Source: Butyriboletus loyo (taxonomy: Eukaryota > Basidiomycota > Agaricomycetes > Boletales > Boletaceae). From it: a stretch of DNA of 23,155 nucleotides. The translations under genes and the position numbers were made by a program. The notes under the pieces are model-generated. The model was not told where the DNA came from. It saw nothing but the letters and a program-made list of their open reading frames with translations, and did no database searches. The first letter of the stretch is position 1, and each line of letters starts with the position of its first letter. Location of the stretch: assembly GCA_038093515.1 (NCBI GenBank), contig JBBPSI010000329.1:1-23155 (forward strand). Direction: 5' to 3'. Positions 18,388 through 23,155 of this stretch are shown one piece after another.

Positions 18388-19209
18388 TGTTACAGTTTTA
18401 CCCCTAAGCATACCCCGCCACTCGTTTTCCCATGCTCACGCGTCCCCGCCGCCCCCGCCGTCTTGCGATGCCGCCCATCGCCCGCTCCTTAGTCGCCTAG
18501 TGGACGTTATCCACTTCCCCGGTCGCTCCTGCGAGTCTCTGTGCCGTTGCACCGAGATAGCCCCTGTCTTCTCGCCCCGTCGGGCCGGACCTTCAGCTGA
18601 GCTGTCACGTCCCTTCTTCTTTGACCAATGACATTCCTTACATCACGTGACTAGCACGTGATTAGATTACGACGCGTTCTTACCTTCGCGTCGAGACCCG
18701 TATCCAAGGGCTCCGCCGTTCGCGCACTCTTCGCCCTGTGGGGCCGGCCTCATGGACATTGTCACTTCACGTTCAGCACTTCTCATTCGCTGACGATGTC
18801 GCCACCTTACTCGGAGCTTCGCTCCCTCATTACCGGCACTTTGCCGCTTTTCCTTTTGCCGCTATGACTCGAACGAACTCATAGCCCTATGCCCTTCGCT
18901 GCCACGCACAGCTCGGTCTGTGCACGATAGACACGAGTATATATACTCGCACTTAGACTAGTACGAGTTCTCCAGCTAATTCTACGCATCTACCAAGTGC
19001 ATAGTAATCTAGCAATATACCCATCTCTTGCTGATAAAGCCGATAAGAGCCTGCTTGATCTCGTCTGGTCGCCACCACACAAGATCTCGCCGACACTTGC
19101 TTTGCAAGATACCTGATAGCGTCGTTCACGCGAGTTGGCCACTTCCTTATTAGGCTCGAGCCCCTAGTCAAGTGCTCGCTGCTAGTTATTGTGCACTATC
19201 AGCGTAACA
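18388..19209 (+). repeat. Solo LTR, family E, 822 bp
   Basis: It starts TGTTACAGTTTTACCCC and ends CACTATCAGCGTAACA. Target duplication GCCGT lies at 18383-18387 and 19210-19214, inside E3 protease. It is the only copy of this family in the window, longer and more GC- and CpG-rich than the others, so it is probably young. It has two CACGTG sites (18644-18649 and 18655-18660), a CCAAT (18624-18628), the box CGGTCTGTGCACG (18914-18926) and TATATATA (18938-18945). No ORF in it resembles a protein family. Confidence 0.92.
18914..18945 (+). promoter_or_regulatory. LTR E core promoter: GGTCTGTG box plus TATA
   Basis: GGTCTGTGCAC starts at 18915, and TATATATA follows 11 nt after the 13-nt box (18914-18926). 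GCACAG upstream makes an inverted repeat with CTGTGC, as in family D, although the rest of the LTR is unrelated. Confidence 0.65.
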
Positions 19210-19441
19210 GCCGTTCCATTGGCAGTTTCTTTTGCTTCACTAGATCACAATCTATGAAGCATCCACTTGTGCTGCTGTCCACCAGGGCGAATGTGTCGAC
19301 GATTTGACCCCCTTCATGCATGAAAATTGACACAGGAACTTGTATTGATTGTGCATGGGGGTTCAATAGAACTACAGGGGCGATTACATGGAGAGGTGAA
19401 GATGTTGAAACTTCCCTCTCTTCTAAAAATCCTTTGGCCAT
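19210..19441 (-). pseudogene. E3 aspartic protease, N-terminal part
   Basis: The frame from 19441 is -1 to gag. It reads HVIAPVVLLNPHAQSIQVPV, then FALVDSSTSGCFIDCDLVKQ. The context LVDS.....CFID.DLVK is that of retropepsins of this group (LIDSGA.....ID.DFVK in E2), but the active-site triplet is D-S-S, so the Gly is lost. The segment ends at KKLPMERL where LTR E is inserted. Confidence 0.8.
19423..19432 (-). other. Putative -1 frameshift site at E3 gag/protease junction
   Basis: On the minus strand the heptamer GGATTTT (19432-19426) is followed directly by the gag stop TAG (19425-19423). Protease reads on in the -1 frame as GGA TTT TTA GAA. The ten bases are identical to the E2 junction at 7758-7767, although the flanking gag sequences differ. 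Confidence 0.6.
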
Positions 19442-20105
19442 TCTTCGACCACCTTGGTTGCTGCGATGGGCAGCCTTTCTTCATCTTCATTGAAGCATGC
19501 CTTGAGAACGTTCAAGACATCTTCCTGTTGAGTGCCTCGACCTTTCAACTTGGACAGGTAGTTGACGAGTGGGGAGGGCTTTGGTTCGGGAGGTGTGACA
19601 ACGGCAGCGCGCGCGTGCTGAGGGTTGCGAGGGGGGCGAGGAGGCAGTCCTCAGGAACTCTGTCCATTATGTGGGGGGCGGGGATGGTTGGTTGAACGGC
19701 AACCAACTTGGTGGCAGACAAAGCATTTGTTCTGCTTCATGTACTCCGTGCATTGTACGGGAGTAAGTCGAACTGCATCTACATCCATGGCGTTGGGGTC
19801 CCTTCAGTTAGACGAGGGCTTGGAGGAAGAGGAGAAGGTGGGAATATAGTGCTTCCCTGCACGGAGGTCGTCGATGCGCATGTGTTGCGTGTGGAAGGCA
19901 GAGGTTTTCTTGGCCCAACCAGTGAGTGTAGTGGGGGGTTTCTCGCATGAGAGGACAGATTCGGCAAGGCGGGGGTCGAGTCCACGAATGAACCACTCGA
20001 TGAGGGCCTTCTCATCACTTATTCCAGACTTTGCTGCAAGGAGTTGAAACTCTGTGACGTAGGTGTCATAGCCATCCTTGCGGTTGGCTTTGTTCTGGGT
20101 GAGGT
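19442..20105 (-). pseudogene. E3 gag, C-terminal half with permuted zinc knuckle
   Basis: From the B-family solo LTR leftwards the minus strand encodes NLTQNKANRKDGYDTYVTEF, LIEWFIRGLDPRLAESVLSC and PTTLTGWAKKTSAFHTQHMR. These match the capsid-end pattern of E2 gag (FFSRGLSASL..., TMMAGWYKQAIHFKTQW). A cysteine motif CFVCHQVGCRSTNH (CX2CX4CX4H) lies at 19684-19725, with His and last Cys exchanged relative to a normal CCHC knuckle. The tail KLKGRGTQQEDVLNVLKACF leads to the stop at 19423. TGA stops occur after SSSSKPSSN and within HNGQSS.GLPP. Confidence 0.82.
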
Positions 20106-20531
20106 TGTTACGGTAGTGGTCTACTTTTTCTCTCCACTACCATTGGGACTACTACATTCACCTAGCCTTTTGCTAGTTCCCTTTGAACGGTAACAACCGT
20201 TCCCGCTTAGTCATCACTTCTCGCGCACAGACGTGTTTTCCTTCATACTCTGGAACGTTCTAGAGTATCTTTTCCTCATTTGTACTTTCCCTTCTCGCGA
20301 CTCGATTAGGGACATGGTCTGTGCACAGACTTCAGTAGTATAAAGATTCAGCCTTTATACCATGTACAGTATCTAGTTCTATGCAGCCTACTGCTAGCAA
20401 TTAGTATCACTTCCAGACTCTTAGTGTGCGCACTAAGACATAGTCTGAGACTCACCCAGAATCGTCTCCCGAGTCTCGAGGCCACTCCAGAGTGCCTCCT
20501 CGCTGTTCGATTGTTAGCGCCCAGCGTAACA
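20106..20531 (+). repeat. Solo LTR, family B, in opposite orientation to its host E3
   Basis: It starts TGTTACGGTAGTGG and ends GCGCCCAGCGTAACA, 426 bp. Target duplication GAGGT lies at 20101-20105 and 20532-20536. It is the same family as the LTRs of E3, so one family member inserted into another. The box TGGTCTGTGCACA is at 20315-20327 and TATAAAG at 20340-20346. Confidence 0.95.
20315..20346 (+). promoter_or_regulatory. LTR B core promoter: GGTCTGTG box plus TATA
   Basis: TGGTCTGTGCACA (20315-20327) lies about 12 nt upstream of TATAAAG. The box extends to GGTCTGTGCACAGAC, one base short of the 16-bp perfect palindrome seen in the E3 5' LTR at 21424-21439. Confidence 0.65.
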
Positions 20532-21179
20532 GAGGTTCCCCAGGTCAATTCAGGCAATTTCTCCTACATCGAAGGGGTGGAAGACTCTTTGGAAGTCCTC
20601 ACAGAATGTCTTGAATTCTTGCTGTTGTATGGTGGGATGTCCGTCTAGGAGGAGGCCCATCCATCCTTCGGAGAACGTCTTTCCTTTTCCTTCGCTCATT
20701 TTCATGAGGAGGGCATTGATTTTTGACTTGTCATCAGGGAAGGCCGTCTGGTTGGCATCAAAGTAGGTGCGCATGGCGAGGAGCCATTGGGAGGCATCCT
20801 TGTTGAGGCCAGAGAAGTCCTTGGGGACGATGTTTTTCTTTTCGGACATGTCATCGTCATCATCGTCTGCGATGGGGAATGCGGGAGGGTAGTATGGCGG
20901 GGATGGGGAGCAAGAGACATGGGGGGTGCAATCAAGGTAGTCGCTGCTATAGTCGTCGTCGTTAGGTTCTTGTTCAGATCCTTGCCCTAGACCCTGGTCC
21001 TCGGATTGGTAAGAGGGTTCGGGGTCAGGCTGGGGCTGAGGGTCTGGCTGGGCAGGAGAGTGTGGCGGCGACGGGTTGTCGACAACGATAGGTTCCGGTT
21101 CAGGAGAGGGAACGCGGAAGGAGCGACCGACATGTCTTGATCGTGGGATGGAAATGGTGGGCGAGAGGGGAGGGCGGCT
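20532..21179 (-). pseudogene. E3 gag, N-terminal half
   Basis: The first ATG in frame is at 20849 (MSEKKNIVPKDFSGLNKD), followed by WLLAMRTYFDANQTAFPDD and MSEGKGKTFSEGWMGLLLDG, a capsid-like start. A TGA follows GEIA near the LTR. The same frame is open upstream to 21179 and encodes a Pro/acidic chain (SFRVPSPEPEPIVVDNPSPP, SEDQGLGQGSEQEPNDDDYS), as in E2 gag, but without an ATG. An ATT in ATG-like context (CCCACC-ATT, 21155-21153) may be the decayed start. A TAA (21182-21180) bounds the frame. Confidence 0.72.
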
Positions 21180-21209
21180 TTACTGCTGAGAAGCAGAAGC
21201 GAGGTGAAG

Positions 21210-21219
21210 ATCTAGTTCT
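21210..21219 (-). promoter_or_regulatory. Putative self-priming site of E3
   Basis: On the minus strand AGAACTAGAT begins 2 nt after the 5' LTR. It is the exact reverse complement of ATCTAGTTCT (minus strand 21383-21374), which starts about 33 nt after the TATA (21416-21410). Confidence 0.65.
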
Positions 21220-21221
21220 TT

Positions 21222-21648
21222 TGTTACGCTGGGCGCTAACAACTAGAACAACGAGGCAGCACTCTGGAGTAGCCACAGGACTCGTGAAGCGTTTCTGAGC
21301 TGGGTCTCAGACTATGTCTTAGTGCGCACACTAAGAGTCTGGAAGGGAACTAATTGCTAGCAGGTATCTGCGTAGAACTAGATAGGGTACATGGGTGTAA
21401 AGACCGAGTCTTTATACTACTGAGGTCTGTGCACAGACCATGCTACCAATCGGGTTGCGAGAGTGAAAGTACAAATGAGGAAGGAGTACTCTAGAACATT
21501 CTGGAGTACGAAAGAAAGTGTGTCTGTGCATGAGAAATGATGACTAAGCTAGAACGGTTCGTACCATTCAAAGGGCACTAGCAAAAGGCTAGGAGAATGA
21601 AGTAGTCCAAGTGGTAGTGGAAGGAAAAAGTATACCACTACCGTAACA
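21222..21648 (-). repeat. 5' LTR of E3, family B
   Basis: Read on the minus strand it starts TGTTACGGTAGTGG and ends GCGCCCAGCGTAACA. The outer target copy ATATC is at 21649-21653. The box lies in a perfect 16-bp palindrome GGTCTGTGCACAGACC at 21424-21439, and TATAAAG is at 21416-21410. Confidence 0.94.
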
Positions 21649-21653
21649 ATATC

Positions 21654-22104
21654 CTGCCCCCAAAGAACCCCCTCCTGGCTACACAGCCATAGGAACTCAA
21701 CCAGGGCATGGCACCCTGATGGATCTCAGTGCCCAACAATCAGGTTCCAACACTAGGACCTGTTTTGGATGTGGAAATGTCGGACACATTCACCCAAATT
21801 GCCCCCAGAACCCGAACCGCGGGAAAAACCTGAGGCCACTCCTCACCCGAAAGTAAGGCAGCAGTGGATCCAGCAGGCCGATGGAACCTATATCCAGGGC
21901 TGGGTTCAAGTAAACTCTGCAGAGGTAACCCCTCCTAATTCTTCATATCAGTCAAGGCCATTACCGGCACCACCTGTGGTTGGAGCACCACAACAAGAAC
22001 AAACCTCCCAGCATGCCGCATATATGGGAGATGATGCACGTGCCTATTGGGCAGATGTCTTCACTTGCGAAGCAAAGGATAAGGCTGCAAAGTCTTTAAA
22101 ATAA
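21654..22104 (+). pseudogene. E1b gag, C-terminal part with CCHC zinc knuckle
   Basis: The frame continues from the gag part left of E3 (PAPKEPPPGYTAIGTQPGHG, LMDLSAQQSGSNTRT) into the knuckle CFGCGNVGHIHPNC (CX2CX4HX4C) at 21761-21802. A one-base frame change follows before VRQQWIQQADGTYIQGWVQV and QHAAYMGDDARAYWADVFTC. The gag ends KAAKSLK, then TAA at 22102-22104. The knuckle would bind element RNA during packaging. Confidence 0.82.
22095..22104 (+). other. Putative -1 frameshift site at E1b gag/protease junction
   Basis: The heptamer T TTA AAA (22095-22101, gag phase), a classical X XXY YYZ slippery sequence, directly abuts the gag stop TAA (22102-22104). The protease frame is the -1 frame and is open across this point. 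A short possible stem AGTGT/ACACT lies at 22116-22145, but its spacing is longer than usual. Confidence 0.65.
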
Positions 22105-22773
22105 ATAAGTCTTTCAGTGTAGGGGTACCTGAGGGACTGGACACTAGTTTTCATAATCACTTCTCTTCTCTATCTACATCTGTGGACTATTCTGTAGACA
22201 CAGATGAACTTTCTTACATACCTATGGAATCTAAGCTTTCGATTGGATCAGTATTCACGAATTCATCTTCAGATGTAAGCATGGATGTTCCTGGTTTGAT
22301 TGATTGTGAAGAGGATGAATTTCTTGAATCTTGTATTGAATCAAACAAATTATCTATAGAAAAACTCAAAAGAGCATCTCCTGATGGGAGTGTGGCGCAC
22401 AAAAGTGTGCTTAATTCTCTTTTGAGACAAATGAAAACCAGATCTCCGATTTCATCTCCGTCTCCTTCTAATTATAAATCCCCTAAATCTTCTTTAATGT
22501 TTGGTGGAGATTACTCCCTGATGGTGAAAATCACCTACCAGTCGAATGCCACTTGGCGAACTTGTTTGCTTAAAGCTTTACTGGATATGGGAGCAGTCAA
22601 TACCTTCATTGACAAAAATTATTGCGAAACATGAAAAATAGACCTTGTACCATTAGATCATTCTATGGAGGTTATCAATGCTGACAGCTCTAAAGGAGCT
22701 ATAGGTCGCATTACGCACAAAGCCTCCCTGTTTATGGAAATTGATGGGCACCACAAATCGATCGAGGCTTATG
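22105..22773 (+). pseudogene. E1b pre-protease and aspartic protease, truncated
   Basis: The -1 frame encodes an acidic Ser-rich pre-protease (VDYSVDTDELSYIPMESKLS, SSSDVSMDVPGLIDCEEDEF), then SVLNSLLRQMKTRSPISS, SSLMFGGDYSLMVKITYQSN and the active-site loop LLDMGAVNTFIDKNYC, with D-M-G at 22584-22592 as in E1a. A TGA at 22633-22635 follows KNYCET. The rest reads ITHKASLFMEIDGHHKSIEA and is cut at 22773 by LTR D3. The pre-protease region of about 120 residues links gag to the catalytic core; its role is unknown. Confidence 0.82.
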
Positions 22774-23155
22774 TGTTATAATCATAACATTTTATTCGTA
22801 CACTTCGTACACTTTCAATTCGGACTTAGTCGTTTTCACTTTCAAAGGTCACGTGACATAGCGCACGTGATCGTGGGAACTTACATGTGATCTCCTGCTG
22901 ACTAAGCATATGATGTCATGGCCTAGACCAGGCCTAGACTCTATGACGTCACGACACATGTATTTAATCTCCGTTTACTTCTCTTCTTTTTGATCCCCGC
23001 GCCTCGTGTGGTTAATCACCGTTGCGCTTCTCTTCTTTAGTCTATCCATGTATAGTAGTTTATCTCACGCACAGCATGGTCTGTGCGCATCTCTGTACAA
23101 TATAAAAGGGCTCGTGGTTAGACTAGGATTCCCTAGTTTTAACCACTTGTCTATT
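22774..23155 (+). repeat. LTR, family D (copy D3), cut by window edge
   Basis: It starts TGTTATAATCATAACA within E1b protease and is still inside the LTR at the window end. It is nearly identical to D1 and well preserved at CG sites, unlike D2. It is therefore probably an independent young insertion, expected target copy TTATG (22769-22773). Box TGGTCTGTGCGCA at 23077-23089, TATAAAAG at 23101-23108, invariant A/D block at 22897-22920. Confidence 0.9.

Larger units (their letters stand above)
12658..21648 (-). mobile_element. Full-length chromodomain Ty3/gypsy element E3 (LTR family B)
   Basis: Two 427-bp LTRs in the same minus orientation (12658-13084 and 21222-21648) flank gag, protease, RT, RNase H, integrase, chromodomain and a third ORF. 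Target duplication ATATC lies at 12653-12657 and 21649-21653. Hand comparison of the LTRs gives about 18 differences (roughly 4%), nearly all transitions. The internal region is cut by three independent solo LTRs (14164-15180, 18388-19209, 20106-20531). Removing these leaves an element of about 7 kb with six in-frame TGA stops and a few homopolymer or single-base frameshifts. Confidence 0.93.
10668..22773 (+). mobile_element. Ty3/gypsy retrotransposon E1b (LTR family D), interrupted by E3
   Basis: The element has a 5' D-family LTR, a priming site, a leader and gag up to 12657. The E3 insertion follows, then gag and protease resume from 21654 to 22773. Joining across E3 (minus one ATATC copy) keeps the gag frame, ending RGY on the left and continuing PAPKEPPPGY on the right. 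Protease matches E1a closely, so both are one family. The left target copy should be ATACC (10663-10667). Its partner, the rest of pol and the 3' LTR are outside the window. Confidence 0.82.

Noticed and set aside
18301..18867. Plus-strand ORFs in the GC-rich segment
   Set aside because: They fall inside LTR E, are low in recognisable motifs, and are explained by GC-rich sequence having few stops.
22774..23155. D3 as the 3' LTR of E1b
   Set aside because: It interrupts the protease mid-frame, and it is well preserved while the E1b 5' LTR (D2) is heavily decayed and has a deletion. LTRs of one element start identical, so D3 is more likely a separate insertion. A matching ATACC after D3 would reopen this.
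1..23155. CRISPR array, tRNA or rRNA genes, host protein genes, tandem satellite
   Set aside because: No regular spacer-repeat pattern, no cloverleaf-like segments with conserved T-arm, no intron-exon gene structure and no tandem arrays were seen on either strand.

Overview
This window is a pile of nested transposable elements with no recognisable host gene. It is most likely from a filamentous fungus, probably a mushroom-forming basidiomycete. That is inferred from intron-free Ty3/gypsy elements, one carrying a chromodomain, with Tf1-like self-priming signals, and from C-to-T decay at CpG. The species cannot be named from the sequence.

Layout, left to right. A decayed Tc1/mariner element (1-1583) sits in an old Ty3/gypsy copy (E1a, + strand, to 5506) that keeps pieces of protease, RT, RNase H and integrase. 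Two solo LTRs lie inside it: family A at 3222-3715 and family B at 4005-4421. A second gypsy element, E2 (+ strand, from 5507, with 5' LTR family C), is inserted in the E1a integrase. It carries gag, protease, RT, RNase H and integrase, and has an A-family solo LTR in its gag (6336-6807). Its integrase is cut at 10667 by E1b, a relative of E1a. E1b has a 5' LTR of family D (10668-11147), a long leader and a gag. The gag is cut by E3, a full-length minus-strand chromovirus (12658-21648) with B-family LTRs and ATATC target duplications. E1b resumes at 21654 with its zinc knuckle and protease, and is cut again by a D-family LTR at 22774.

E3 itself holds a B-family solo LTR in gag, an 822-bp solo LTR (family E) in protease, and an A-family solo LTR in its chromodomain. 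That A LTR contains a D-family solo LTR. The longest chain is six levels deep: E1a > E2 > E1b > E3 > LTR A > LTR D. Seven solo LTRs and E3 have perfect 5-bp target duplications inside the window, so the order of events can be read directly.

The most informative signals are regulatory and translational. (1) All twelve LTRs, from five families, carry a GGTCTGTG-type box; in eleven it lies just upstream of a TATA box. (2) Each of the three 5' LTRs is followed, after 2 nt, by a 10-12 nt stretch complementary to LTR sequence 32-34 nt downstream of the TATA, which is the geometry of Tf1 self-priming. (3) Each of the three gag genes ends with a -1 slippery heptamer directly abutting its stop codon, and protease is in the -1 frame. 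(4) E3 has a third ORF starting 9 nt after the pol stop and ending in two zinc-knuckle-like modules. (5) Nearly all in-frame stops in E2 and E3 are TGA, where relatives often have Arg or Trp. No RNA genes, CRISPR arrays or host ORFs were found.
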